Shown here piece by piece: positions 22,291-32,965 of a DNA stretch of 64,000 bases. Below the pieces are notes generated by a model. The model made no database searches. It worked only from the letters and a program-made list of their open reading frames with translations, and was not told the DNA's origin. A program made the position numbers and the translations under genes. How positions within the stretch are numbered: the stretch's first letter is position 1; each line of letters begins with the position of its first letter. Origin of the DNA: Diphasiastrum complanatum (taxonomy: Eukaryota; Streptophyta; Lycopodiopsida; Lycopodiales; Lycopodiaceae); contig CM055098.1 in NCBI GenBank assembly GCA_029204225.1, positions 48,942,088 to 49,006,087 of the forward strand, given 5' to 3'.

Positions 22291-23302
22291 TTACAGTACT
22301 ATTTGATCAAACATGCACTGTCTTCTCATGTATCGTGTGTAGAGCAAACACACAACTCTTTTATGGATGTTTTATGTACTTTTAAGACTCATTTGTAATT
22401 TCGATTTTGATTATGTGGTTTTTGTGATTATGTCTTTAATATTTGTCTCATGCAATGCTGACAATATGATTGATTGTTTCCAATTTGCCGAATGTTCTTT
22501 TGTGCAATATGAAAGGGAAATGGGGACTTAAATCAGAGCATTTTTTTTATGCTTGTCAAACTTTCCTTGATTTTGGTGTTTCCCTTGCATGACATTAAAT
22601 TTGTTAAGCTTAGATTTGTCACTCAATTTCTCTGTCTTGTAGTTTGAAGGATAAGATGTATTGGTAAATTATTTCTTCATGGTTTTTGTTAGTTCATTTA
22701 TCAAAAGTTTATTTTCTTATTAATCTTCTGGTGGCTCATTGTCAAGTTTTATGGTTTTTGCGTATCCCTAAAGGCATCCCTTTGAAAGCCCTAAATCCCC
22801 CATTTCTTTCTTTTAAATTCAGAATTTTTTTACTATATATTGTAGTATGTTCATTTGATAGTTGCACCCATTAGGGCCCTCAAAAACGGCCTCCAAAAGC
22901 ACTTTTGCTTAATCCACTATGATTTTACTAATCTCGCCTACATGGCACTTAACCCTTGGGTTTAATAGGGGATAAAGGATACTTCATGTAGGTTTTATGG
23001 CTAATAAACATAGGGTAAATAGGGGTTATAATCATAGGTCAAAGGTCAAGGCCATTAATTAAGGCACATTCCAAATTTCACTGTCCAATATGCCCTTTAG
23101 TTGCCCTTCACAATTTTTCCTATGAAGAATGAAGTATACACTACAACTAGAGTACCTTTCAAATGTACACGTTTTTAATAAGTGCACATTTTTCAATCTT
23201 CAAAGAAACGTGCAATCTTCAAAAATAAATTTGAAAGTTGCATGTCAAATGTGACAACTAGTATTGGCCCCACTAGTTAGTAAAAAGACACAAAAAGATT
23301 CC
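22291..23302. other. No gene recognised
   Basis: AT-rich intergenic sequence. Confidence 0.35.
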
Positions 23303-23403
23303 TTGGACCAAAAGTTAAAAAATGCTCCTTGAGTCCTCAAAACCATATACATTGCCCCAACTTCATTTAATATGGCATTAACCCCATGAAGTCACGCAAT
23401 CCA
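23303..23403 (-). repeat. Part of outer element's 3' LTR, left of nested insertion
   Basis: Almost identical to about 29643-29737 of the intact LTR, up to and including GCAATCCA. The rest of this LTR to the left is missing. Confidence 0.85.
23399..23403. repeat. Target-site duplication, left copy (ATCCA)
   Basis: Matches 28530-28534. The related uninterrupted LTR at about 29733-29737 has a single ATCCA. Confidence 0.85.
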
Positions 23404-24141
23404 TGTAAGAAATCAAAGTGCCAAGATCCTTCTAACATTCAATCTCCATATACAAGAAGAAGAAGAAGAAGAAGAAGAGGGAGAGGGTTAGGCGCCGTCA
23501 AGGAGAGAGAAAGTAGTAGCAATGCTTGAAAGGGAATGAATTACAAATGGGCAATGAGTACATATAAATAGGCCTTCCAAGGGCCTAGACTCTTCCAAAC
23601 TCTAAGTTCTAGAACCTTCCAAACCCATTACTAATTATAGGGCACTCCCAGAAGTCCCTTAACATAATTAGACTTTACTTGGAACCACGAGTTACCACTA
23701 GACCAAAATTGGGTCCAACTTAACATGGATTTAGACCATGTTAACCATGGGATAGTTTTGGTTAAGATAACTTTCCCATAAATGCGTTTCTGAGAATCGC
23801 GTTTCGGGCACCATAATCGCTGAGAAAAAGAAAACAAATTATATATTTATTTTGCCTTGAAATTGCATGAATAACACCTGCCAACCTATAAAAATGCAAT
23901 GCCCTTGATCAGAGGTTTAATTTGGTACCCATATTGCCTGAATTCAAAAAAAAAAAAACGTTTTTGAGAAACGCTGTCCAAAACCAGAAACGCGTTTCTG
24001 ACCGCGTTTTTGAACACGTTTCTGGGACCTTAGTGCAACTATGGTCTAAATAATAAACCTACCCCATGGTTACACAAGTCTCAACCTTTTGGGTCAAAGT
24101 AACCCATGGGAAACTAACATTATCATTTATTATTTCTAACA
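23404..24141 (-). repeat. LTR 1 of array (3' LTR), with ~310-bp insertion
   Basis: Same ends as the other three LTRs but 738 bp long rather than about 455. The extra sequence lies at about 23731-24045. Confidence 0.9.
23731..24045. repeat. Insertion inside LTR 1 with GCGTTTCTG-type repeats
   Basis: Absent from the three sister LTRs. It begins with ATTTAGACCATGTT, the inverse of the AACATGGTCTAAAT that follows its right end. Its interior holds several copies of CGTTTCTG/GCGTTT and the inverse AAACGC, which could form hairpins. Confidence 0.7.
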
Positions 24142-24147
24142 CCCTCC

Positions 24148-24535
24148 TTAAATGATAATGTAAAAACATAACATGACATGAAGTATGAAAAATTTCAGCA
24201 AAAATGCAAAGTATTGCATGCTGCCCAAAACTCCATGTAGCCGAAAAAGAAAAGATGTAGCTTGCTGAGAGAGGAGAAAGCATGATGATGAATCCTTTAT
24301 TCGGTATATCTTTAAAAGTGTTTCCCAAGCACTTTCAGAGGTCTTGCAAAATCTCAAATGATATAAGATAGATCTTGTTACCAATAAAATCTTGATCATC
24401 AAGTCGATGCCACACCTCAGCTTGCAACTCCATGAAGAATAGTTGGTGCCATCCAACATATCTTCGTCCGAACAAGTACGAATTGCTCCCAAATCTCTTG
24501 CAATAAGAACCAGCCAAGAAGATAAACTTTTTCAA
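24148..24535 (-). pseudogene. Gag-like fragment of the non-autonomous element (copy 1)
   Basis: Contains 'DMLDGTNYSSWSCKLRCGID' and 'SAWETLLKIYRIKDSSSC', the opening of a copia gag (UBN2/DUF4219-type) where a conserved L-x-G-x-N-Y-x-x-W motif is expected. The frame then runs into non-gag sequence. Compared with copy 2 it has lost about 630 bp between GTAGCTTGCTG and GAGAGGAG. Confidence 0.65.
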
Positions 24536-25306
24536 ACCCTAAATGTGCCCTAAAAGACACAGAAACCAGCAAGTATCAAATCTGAAAAATCAGCACAGAA
24601 ATGTGTCGAAACCACACATTAGATGGATGTAGGAACTCGCCCTCCTACAAGCCTTGTGTGCTGAAAATTTCAGCCTGAAATTGCATTACAAACTCAAAAA
24701 ACCAGCAAGCAAAGAATTAGGTTAGCCTCCAACCAGGCTTTTTCTAGAACCCTTCTTTCTTGCCAAAAAGTGTGAACAATACACACACGGATAGGGTTGT
24801 TGCAAACACCCTAGAAATGTTAATATGCTGTCCAATTTTCAGCCTCAGAATGTGATCGGATGATCACAAAAAATTAGCGCCTTCTTCCACACCTGGAAAC
24901 AAGCAAAAAGAAGCAGATTTTCACTTTGTGAAATCAGCAAGGGTGCTGATTTTTCAGCCAAATCAGAAGATAAAAATTGCTTGTAGATGGGCGCCCTCCT
25001 GCAAAGGAGCAAATCTGAAAAATAGGGCAGCAGCGGACCACCGAAAGTAGGATAAACGTACATGAATGTGGGCGACCTAAAAGCAGCCCCGAAGAAGATA
25101 ATTAATGGCGCCTTCCTACAACCTGAAAAATCAGCAAACAACCAACTGAGTTTTGGGCGCCCAAAATCCTATTATCTCCTTTGATGTGTGGCGCCCTCCT
25201 GCAAAACGGAAAAGAGTCAAAACTGAACGGATCTTCACTCCAAAAAATCAGCAAAGTTGCTGAATTTTTGTGATATCTAAGTGAAGACGATCTCTTTTGG
25301 TAGGGC

Positions 25307-25761
25307 TGTAGGAAATCAAAGTGCCAAGATCCTTCTAACATTCAATCTCCATATACAAGAAGAAGAAAAAGAGGAAGAAGAAGAAGAGGGAGAGGGTTAG
25401 GCGCCCTCAAGGAGAGAGAAAGTAGTAGCAATGCTTGAAAGGGAATGAATTACAAATGAACAAAGAGTACATATAAATAGGCCTTCCAAGGGCCTAGACT
25501 CTTCCAAACTCTAAGTTCTAGAACCTTCCAAGACCCACTACTAATTATAGGGCACCCCCAAAAGTCAAGATAGGGTCCCTTAACATAATTAGACTTTACT
25601 TGGACCCACGAATTACTGCTGGACCAAAATTGGGTCCAACTCAACTAAAATTGACTTAACATGGTCTAAATAATAAACCTAACCCATGGTTACACAAGTC
25701 TCGACCTTTTGGGTCAAAGTAACCCATGAGAAACTATCATTATCATTTATTACTTTTAACA
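25307..25761 (-). repeat. LTR 2 of array
   Basis: 455 bp. The normal 5' leader next to it (PBS) is deleted, about 41 bp, so it joins the internal region at TAGGGC/TGTAGG. Confidence 0.9.
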
Positions 25762-26740
25762 CCCTCCTTAAATGATAATGTAAAAAACATAACATGACAT
25801 GAAGTATGAAAAATTGCAACAAAAATGCAAAGTGTTGCATGCTGCCCAAAACTCCATGTAGCCGGAAAAGAAAAGATGTAGCTTGCTGTCCAAGCTTAAT
25901 GTCGCCAAAAAAAAAAAGCTTCAGCTTTCCTCCAAGGTAAAAAGATGCTTTGCTATCCCGCAAAGACTCGGACAACCAACAAGAGGCTATAGCAGGCTGT
26001 CCAACAGTCACAAAATCACCAACACTTTGCTGTCCAAAGTGTTCCAAATGTGGACCTTGCTGTCCAAAAACCTTCCACAGGCCGTTCCCGATGCATAATA
26101 GGATGCTCACGATGTAACATAGGCTGAAAATGATCAATACACTATGGCTAAATCTGGTGTCCACCATCTTCAAGAAAAAAACCAACAGCTTGCCACTTTG
26201 AACACTCAAATAATCTAGCAACACGCCACTTTGAACCAATGTACTAATTGACATGATTTTTTCCCCTCCTCCATTAGTACAAAATGGCTTCAAAGAATGC
26301 TTGATTTCAGCCTTTTCCAAAACATTATCTTGAGAAGCTTGCTCATAAGGTTCTTCACTAATGCATCCATCATTTGCAACAAATGGCTCAAGAGAAGAAG
26401 AATGCTTTACCATACCAACATTCCGATGCAAACTTGTACTTGTAGAAAGACAATGATCAAACTTTGCATGACTTTGCCCTTCTACCTTCAAAGAGGATGA
26501 ACTAGAGAGGAGAAAGCATGATGATGAATCCTTCATTCGGTACATCTTTAAAAGTGTTTCCCAAGCACTTTTAGAGGTCTTGCAAAATCTCAAATGATAT
26601 AAGATAGATCTTGTTACCAATAAAATCTTGATCATCACGTCGATGCAAAATCTCAGCTTGCAACTCCATGAAGAATAGTTGGTGCCATCCAACATATCTT
26701 CACCTGAACAAGTACGAATTGCTCCCAAATCTCTTGCCAT
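25762..26740 (-). pseudogene. Gag-like fragment and open reading region of the non-autonomous element (copy 2)
   Basis: The open stretch 25679-26740 (353 codons, running into LTR 2) starts 'MARDLGAIRTCSGEDMLDGT' and keeps the N-terminal ~75 residues of a copia-type gag. After that the composition changes to a hydrophobic, low-similarity sequence with repeated 'GQQ' generated by a TTGGACAGC DNA motif repeated about five times. I doubt the second part was ever a functional protein domain. No zinc knuckle, protease or polymerase. Confidence 0.5.
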
Positions 26741-27564
26741 AAGAACCAGCCAAGAAGATAAACTTTTTCAAACCCTAAATGTGCCCTAAAAGACACAAAA
26801 ACCAGCAAGTATCAAATCTGACAAATCAGCACCGGAATGTGTCGAAACCACACATTAGATGGATGTAGGAACTCACCCTCTTACAAGCCTTGTGTGCTGA
26901 AAATTCCAGCCTAAAATTGCATTACAAACTCAAAAACCAGCAAGCAAAGAATCAGGTTAGCCTCCAACAAAGCTTTTTTTGGAACCCTTCTTTCTTGACA
27001 AAAAGTGTGAACAATACACACACGGATAGAGTTGTTGCAACACCCTACAAATGGTAATATGCTGTCCAATTTTCAGCCTCGGAATGTGATCGGATCATCA
27101 CAAAAAAATTAGCGCCTTCTTCCCCACTTGGAAACAAGCAAAAAGAAGCGGATCTTCACTTTGTAAAATCAGCAAGGGTGCTGATTTTTCAGCCAAATCA
27201 GAAGAATAGAAATTGCTTGTAGATGGGCGCCCTCCTGCAAAGGAGCAAATCTGAAAAATAGGGCAGCAGCGGACCAACGGAAGTAGGATAAACGTACATG
27301 GATGTGGGCGACCTAAAAGAAGCCCCGAAGAAGATAATTAATGGCGCCTTTTTGCAACCTGAAAAATCAGCAAACAACAACCTGATTTTTGGGTGCCCAA
27401 AATCCTGTTATCTTCTTTGATGTGTGGCGCCCTCCTGCAAAACGGAAAAGAGTCAAAAAACGGATCTTCACTCCAAAAAATCAGCAAAGGTGCTGAATTT
27501 TTGTGATCCCTAAGTGAAGACGATCACTTTTGGTAGGGCGCCCTAAATCAAGCATAGAAGATCC

Positions 27565-27579
27565 ATGGCTCTGATACCA
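27565..27579 (-). promoter_or_regulatory. Primer-binding site of array element 2
   Basis: The minus strand reads TGGTATCAGAGCCA directly after the LTR end, an initiator tRNA-Met type PBS. The same sequence recurs at 28066-28079 beside LTR 4. Confidence 0.9.
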
Positions 27580-28034
27580 TGTAGGAAATCAAAGTGCCAA
27601 GATCCTTCTAACATTCAATCTCCATATACAAGAAGAAGAAAAAGAGGAAGAAGAAGAAGAGGGAGAGGGTTAGGCGCCCTCAAGGAGAGAGAAAGTAGTA
27701 GCAATGCTTGAAAGGGAATGAATTACAAATGAACAAAGAGTACATATAAATAGGCCTTCCAAGGGCCTAGACTCTTCCAAACTCTAAGTTCTAGAACCTT
27801 CCAAGACCCACTACTAATTATAGGGCACCCCCAAAAGTCAAGATAGGGTCCCTTAACATAATTAGACTTTACTTGGACCCACGAATTACTACTGGACCAA
27901 ATTTGTGTCCAACTCAACTAAAATTGACTTAACATGGTCTAAATAATAAACCTAACCCATGGTTACACAAGTCTCGACCTTTTGGGTCAAAGTAACCCAT
28001 GAGAAACTATCATTATCATTTATTACTTCTAACA
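27580..28034 (-). repeat. LTR 3 of array
   Basis: 455 bp, almost identical to LTR 2. Confidence 0.92.
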
Positions 28035-28079
28035 AGGGCGCCCTAAATCAAACATAGAAGATCCATGGCTCTGATACCA
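28035..28079 (-). other. PBS-bearing stub between LTR 3 and LTR 4
   Basis: Forty-five bases matching the leader next to the PBS (GGGCGCCCTAAATCAAACATAG type sequence). It is all that remains of a third internal region. Confidence 0.85.
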
Positions 28080-28529
28080 TGTAGGAAATCAAAGTGCCAA
28101 GATCCTTCTAACATTCAATCTCCATAAAGAAGGAGAAGAAGAAGAAGAAGAAGAAGAGGGAAAGGGTTAGGCGCCCTCAAGGAGAGAGAAAGTAGTAACA
28201 ATGCTTGAAAGGGAATGAATTACAAATGAACAATGAGTACATATAAATAGGCCTTCCAAGGGCCTAGACTCTTCCAAACTCTAAGTTCTAGAACCTTCCA
28301 AACCCACTACTAATCATAGGGCACTCCCAAAAGTCAAGATAGGGTCCTTTAACATAATTAGACTTTACTTGGACCCACGAGTTATCACTAGACCAAAATT
28401 GGGTCCAACTTAACTAAACTATCTTAACATGGTCTAAATAATAAAACTACCCCATGGTTACACAAGTCTCAACCTTTTGGGTCAAAGTAACCTATGGGAA
28501 ACTAACATTATCATTTATTATTTCTAACA
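28080..28529 (-). repeat. LTR 4 of array (outer 5' LTR)
   Basis: 450 bp, more diverged from LTRs 2/3 and closer at several sites to LTR 1 (for example CCCATGGGAAACTAAC), as expected if LTRs 1 and 4 are the original outer pair. Confidence 0.88.
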
Positions 28530-28713
28530 ATCCAAGCCTGGAGAAAGCTTTGTACTCGCCATACTATCTCTGGAGATGATTCCACCCAGGGAGAAAATAA
28601 ACTCCGATGGCCTTTGATAGCCGTCCAGGGTGTACCTTCTGGTACCTCGACTTCGTAGTCAGAGCATCAACAGAGGAATCTCCATTAAAGGAAAAACAGG
28701 ACAAATAGTGACT
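28530..28713 (-). repeat. Outer element's 3' LTR, right of nested insertion
   Basis: Starts with the second ATCCA copy and aligns with 29733-29880 apart from a ~50-bp segment (about 28577-28626) absent from the other LTR. Confidence 0.85.
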
Positions 28714-29210
28714 TCTAACACTCTCCTTGAATGACAAATTTAATTTTGCTTTACCACCATCAAAGGTTCTAGTTTTGTCTCTAGACCTCAATTCCCAGGT
28801 AGTAGTGTAGGTCCCCAAGATCCTTCATCTAAAACTTTGCACTTAGTGACTTTTTCTCACTTTCAATGAGTTTTTCACAGCTACCTGTAAAGAATATGTC
28901 ATCCAAAAAATAGATTCCCAAGCAACAAGAGATCTGTGCTCAACTGCTAGTTAGAATCTCTCAATCCATGAAGAATATAATACTTCCTTGAAGCATAGGG
29001 AAGAAACTGCAGTACTCCAAAAAACACCAACCAAGAAAATTGTCTTCAGTCTGTCGTGCCCAGGGTACTTGCTTAAAAATGCACCCTTCAGAGACTCCAT
29101 TTGCTGGAACAAAATCGCCCATCTGCCTACCTTCCAATATGCATAATAATCTCCACGATGTAGAGGCTATGAGTGTTAATCATGCAACCTATGAACTTGG
29201 TCTGATACCA
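28714..29210 (-). pseudogene. Internal region of outer copia element with RT fragment
   Basis: At about 28775-28915 the minus strand reads 'LDDIFFTGSCEKLIESEKKS' then, after an in-frame stop, 'MKDLGDLHYYLGIEV', the copia RT region around the catalytic box, here L-D-D instead of Y-V-D-D. The remainder up to the PBS (29199-29210, TGGTATCAGACC) is leader. Almost all of gag and pol has been deleted. Confidence 0.8.
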
Positions 29211-29880
29211 TGTCGGAATTCAAGGTGAACTAGAAGCGAGAACATTCACAATGAATTAAGTGATTAACGTTCTATATGAACAATCACAAATTATTCATAC
29301 AAATGGAAGCAAAGTAGGATATCAATGGAGACAAATCTCTATACAAAGAATGTATGTACACAAGCATTGCCACTCTCTCTAGTCTCTCCAACCTCTTCAG
29401 GCTCTTCCTCCCCTCTTCAGCAGGAAGAGGGCGCCTATATATGCTAGTAGAGATAGAGAATCCAAAGGCTCATGGTTCCCAATGTGAAGTATCCAAAAGC
29501 CAACAACCAAGAGCCATATGTTACATAGGAGCTACAAAAGCAAATGAAAAGCCTGGGCATTGGACAGCCAAGTGCTAATTGAGAAGGTCGCTTGCCCCAT
29601 GGACCCCCCATTATGAGTTGGGCCCCTCCAAACTTGAGTACATGGACCAAAAGTTAAAAAATGCTCCTTGAGTCCTCAAAACCATATACATTGTCCCAAC
29701 TTCAATAAATATGGCATTAACCCCATGAAGTCATGCAATCCAAGCCTGGCGAAAGTTTTGTGCTCGCCATACTATCTCTAGAGCAGTCCAGGGTGTACCT
29801 TCTGGTACCTCAACTTCGCAGTTAGAGCATCAACAGAGGAATCTCCATTAAAGGACAAATAGGACAAATAGTGACTTCTA
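29211..29880 (-). repeat. 5' LTR of outer copia element (uninterrupted)
   Basis: Plus-strand left end TGTCGGAATT abuts the PBS. The right end stops at GTGACTTCTA, lacking the final ACA seen in the partner, so the outer edge may be slightly truncated. It contains the uninterrupted equivalent of the nested insertion site. Confidence 0.8.
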
Positions 29881-31325
29881 GTAGGTGTTACATCAAACAA
29901 AATAGCCATTGTTCGGAGGATACCGAGGGGGAGTACAAGAGGAGCAGAGGTATAAGGGAATGAATGAGCTGCTCTGTTAGTGGACCCTGACGCAGAGACA
30001 CGATAGGAGCCAATCATCCCTTCATGAGGGCCTAGAGGCCTACCCAAAGGTTTTGGGAGAACATAGTTTAGTAGACTTGATGTAGAGAAAACTAGAGCAT
30101 CACAGGCAGTTGCTTCCAAGGCATTATCATAGTGAATAGGGCCATCTCAAGATGTAGGGCCAAAGGCTCCTAATACGTAGACATGCAGGCCTAGAGGGAG
30201 AACCCCTTTAGGTAGAGCTAGGGACAACTAGAGGGTGACGATTGGGGGGAGAGAGGTAGAGGTAGTGGTAGGGCCAGAGGCAGCAATGACAATAGAGCCA
30301 AAGGTAGTAGTAGCAAAGCTCACCACGACGTATGGTTCCGTTGGATTATTTTGTAGACCTTGGATTAGCAGACTGGCACAAACTTAGATGATTTTGATTA
30401 TCAAGATGATGACGAGTCTAGTTGTATATTACTTTTTCATTATGTTTATCAGACGTCACTATACTCCATTATGGTGCCATATGGCCCAAAATCATTAATG
30501 ATGATTTATTTCACACACTTGCCTTGTCGATTGGAGAGAGACAGAGGGAGAGATGGTTCAATATGCATGAATGTGTTGTGGATTATTGATGTGTTGAATC
30601 TCCTTCATTCGCTTCTTCCTCTTCTTCCAATATAGGTTTACTCAATTCACTATGCTGTAATCTAGAATGGGCATCATGAAATGAATGATTTCAATGATAA
30701 AAGCATTTCATACAACACATGGCACTGATAACGTTTTCAAAATTGTTACTTGCTCTTTCAACCCTAAACCCTACACCAATCACCAATCATGGGCATGTGA
30801 TGAAAAAGTGTATGCATTGCTTTCTCTTGTATCCAATTTGGTAATATAGTTGTCTCTGAAACATTATGTGTTGTCCTTGAAATGTGAATTAGTGTGAGTT
30901 TAGGCAAGAGGTGAGTGTGAAATTGTGAATTTAGTTTTAGTAAGACTGTATTAGAGTTGTTAGGACTCAAGAGTGGTAGAGTTTAGAGTTAGAACTTAGG
31001 TGATAGAGGTGAGAGGAGTGTTAGAAGTAAGGAAAGTTAGGAGTTAGGAGTTAGAACTTAGGAGTTGAGAGTCATGGTGAGAAATAGAAATCTTGTATGG
31101 GATCATGTCATAGTTGCTTCAGGATATGGTAGCTAAGGCACAAAATGATGGATGTGTCTAGTGCATATTCGAGCACACCTCTGTTTGAGTGGCTATGAGA
31201 TCGGAGCATGCCTATAGGCACCTCTAGGGCTATCGGGCATGATTGCAAGACCATGAGCGATTCAGAGAGAGTAGATCACTCCTCCATGGGTGGTTTGAAT
31301 ACCTCTAGAGGGTCGTACCAGACGT
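29881..31325. other. No gene assigned; Gly/Arg-rich coding-like trace
   Basis: At about 30175-30330 one plus-strand frame gives a Gly/Arg/Ser-rich run ('RGRGSGRARGS') followed by an acidic 'DDFDYQDDDES', possibly a protein tail, with stops around it. The segment 30950-31080 is a degenerate repeat of GTTAGGAG/TTAGAACTTAG. Nothing else is supported. Confidence 0.25.
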
Positions 31326-31655
31326 TGCAGAGCAGCAGGCTTGCAACAATGAGCTCATGATTTTTCGGAGAAACCGCCTCACATATCAGAGGACCGTGAC
31401 ACAGGATAGAGTCGGCCATTTGAGGCCAGTTTCTTGGTGGGACAAGTATAGAGGGTGCACCCCTAGGCTATAACGCATTGCACTGAGAGTCCTCTCATAG
31501 GACCAGCTTGTGAGAGGAACTGGAGCATCTACTCCTTCATACACACCAAGAAGAGAAATAGGCTCTCCATAGAGCAATAAGAAAGGCTAGTGTTTGTGCA
31601 TTCAAACTTACGCCATCTAGATAATATGAGGGAGGCCAAAGAATCCATGCAGGTA
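31326..31655 (+). pseudogene. hAT transposase C-terminal dimerisation domain
   Basis: Across frames: 'PVSWWDKYRGCTPRL', 'RIALRVLS', then 'NWSIYSFIHTKKRNRLSIEQ', stop, 'ERLVFVHSNLRHLDNM'. These are the classic hAT C-terminal landmarks (W-W, A-x-x-V-L-S, x-R-N-W-S, T-K-K-R-N-R-L, V-x-x-N-L-R). The cysteines before N-W-S are damaged by frameshift. Together with the central hAT fragment at 19405-20026 it shows at least one old hAT family here. Confidence 0.85.
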
Positions 31656-31679
31656 ATTACTAATCATTAAAACTGTGTA

Positions 31680-31800
31680 TTGGAGGCCTGAGCTTGAACT
31701 ACTTGAACTTGAACTTGAGTCTTGAGTGCTTAGTGTTGAAGCTTATCACTTGAATCTTGGTACTTGAAGTCTTGAAATCTGAAAGTTGACTAGGTTGAAC
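31680..31800. repeat. Degenerate ACTTGA-type short repeats
   Basis: A run of TTGAACT, ACTTGAAC, CTTGAG and CTTGAAGTC variants over about 120 bp. Confidence 0.6.
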
Positions 31801-32039
31801 TTTTATGATTCATGAACCATTTGTAATTTGTGAATTTGTGTCACATGTGACATGAGTGAATTACTAGTCGTGGATATGTGAATCGTTTAAACCCTGACGA
31901 GATCGACATCGCCAAGGTTCATGTTTCACCACCGAGGTCTGTGCCGTAAAAGGTACTACCACAATATAGATAACACCATCTGTGTGCACATGACCTGCAA
32001 AAACTACTGTCTCTCCATGGTATACACGAGTTAATAGGC

Positions 32040-32350
32040 TGATTTTTTTGTAGATGGGCTTCATAGAGCTAAAGATGGATCGCACATCTACTTTCTGTTG
32101 CTTTGAGGTACTATCCTAAACTTTACATTGATATGTTTTTCTGGCATATTAATGGCATGCGGTTCTCACATAGAGATCTTTGTCCAGCTTGCAGTCAGCT
32201 GGTTTGTGTTAATAGCATAAGTTAAGAGTCTGATATTTTTGTGGGTGGGTTCCATATAGCTAAAGATCGCACATCTTCTTTCCATTGCTTTGAGGTACTA
32301 TCGTAAACTTTACATTGATGTGTTTTCCTGGCATATTAGTGGCATGCCGT
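32040..32350 (-). repeat. Diverged ~190-bp duplication with coding-like content
   Basis: Positions about 32040-32165 and 32232-32352 are about 80% alike. On the minus strand both read a related peptide ('MPGKHINVKFTIVPQSN' in the second, 'MPEKHINVKFRIVPQSN' in the first). A weaker third trace lies at about 32845-32910. The second copy sits in an 85-codon open frame (32260-32517). I do not recognise it. Confidence 0.45.
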
Positions 32351-32965
32351 ACCTTATGTTTATATGAGGAGCCAGGAACTTCATTTGATTGCTTGCTCTT
32401 ATAGCGTTTATCATGGTGCACTTCACATTCAAAGAAATAATAGAACTCAGCACACGGGTCTTTGTATAATTGTGCAAAAGGTAATCTGGATTTATTTCTA
32501 GGCATGTTACTTGCCACTACTACTGGCTGCCACAGTTACCTTGAAATTTGTTTCAAATTTCCATTGTTTGAAGTGGTTATTAAATTGGCCCCTTGGCTCT
32601 AAAGAGTGGCCAAAGGAAATAGGTAAAAAAGTGGGTCATTGGAGCTCATTTGACATTTAGTTCCTTACCTACTAAACTATTATATCTATGGTTCAAAACA
32701 AAAAAAAAACCTTCTAGAAAAGAAAAGAAAAGAAAGAAATGTTTGAAACTCAAAATAAATGTGTGACATGTGTTTGAAACTCAAACGTTTCCAACGTTTT
32801 AATCATTTCTAACATCTTAAATGTTTGCTGGTAACTATGAGTGTTATGCTTTTGTGGGTGGATTTCATAGAGTTGAACATTGCACATCTCTTTTTTGATG
32901 CATGCACATCGATGTGTATGCACACCAGTCTACAATATCTACAAATTTTCAACTTTTGGACCTCA

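Larger units (their letters stand above)
23404..28529 (-). mobile_element. Tandem array of a non-autonomous copia element (4 LTRs, 2 internal regions)
   Basis: Order along the plus strand: LTR 23404-24141, internal 24142-25306, LTR 25307-25761, internal 25762-27579, LTR 27580-28034, a 45-bp PBS stub, LTR 28080-28529. All units are in the minus orientation (LTRs start TGTTAGAA and end CCTACA when read on the minus strand). The array is bounded by the perfect 5-bp duplication ATCCA (23399-23403 and 28530-28534). Internal regions encode only a gag-like start, no pol. The family is therefore non-autonomous (LARD-like), and the array probably arose by LTR recombination within one insertion. Confidence 0.88.
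23303..29880 (-). mobile_element. Outer copia element (minus), deletion derivative, carrying a nested insertion
   Basis: 5' LTR at 29211-29880, PBS at 29199-29210, a 500-bp internal region (28714-29210) with a short RT piece, a polypurine-like GGAGAGTG next to the LTR boundary at 28713, and a left-truncated 3' LTR split into 23303-23403 and 28530-28713. The split is caused by the array at 23404-28529. Flanking sequence of the array lines up continuously with the uninterrupted LTR at about 29640-29880. Confidence 0.85.

Noticed and set aside
24845-25341. Minus-strand frames in the internal region of array element 1 (also 27198-27380)
   Set aside because: Short, driven by repeated GGCGCC words, not conserved as protein between the copies.
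23404-28529. CRISPR-like array
   Set aside because: The repeats are hundreds of bases long and are LTRs with PBS and target duplication; not a CRISPR pattern.
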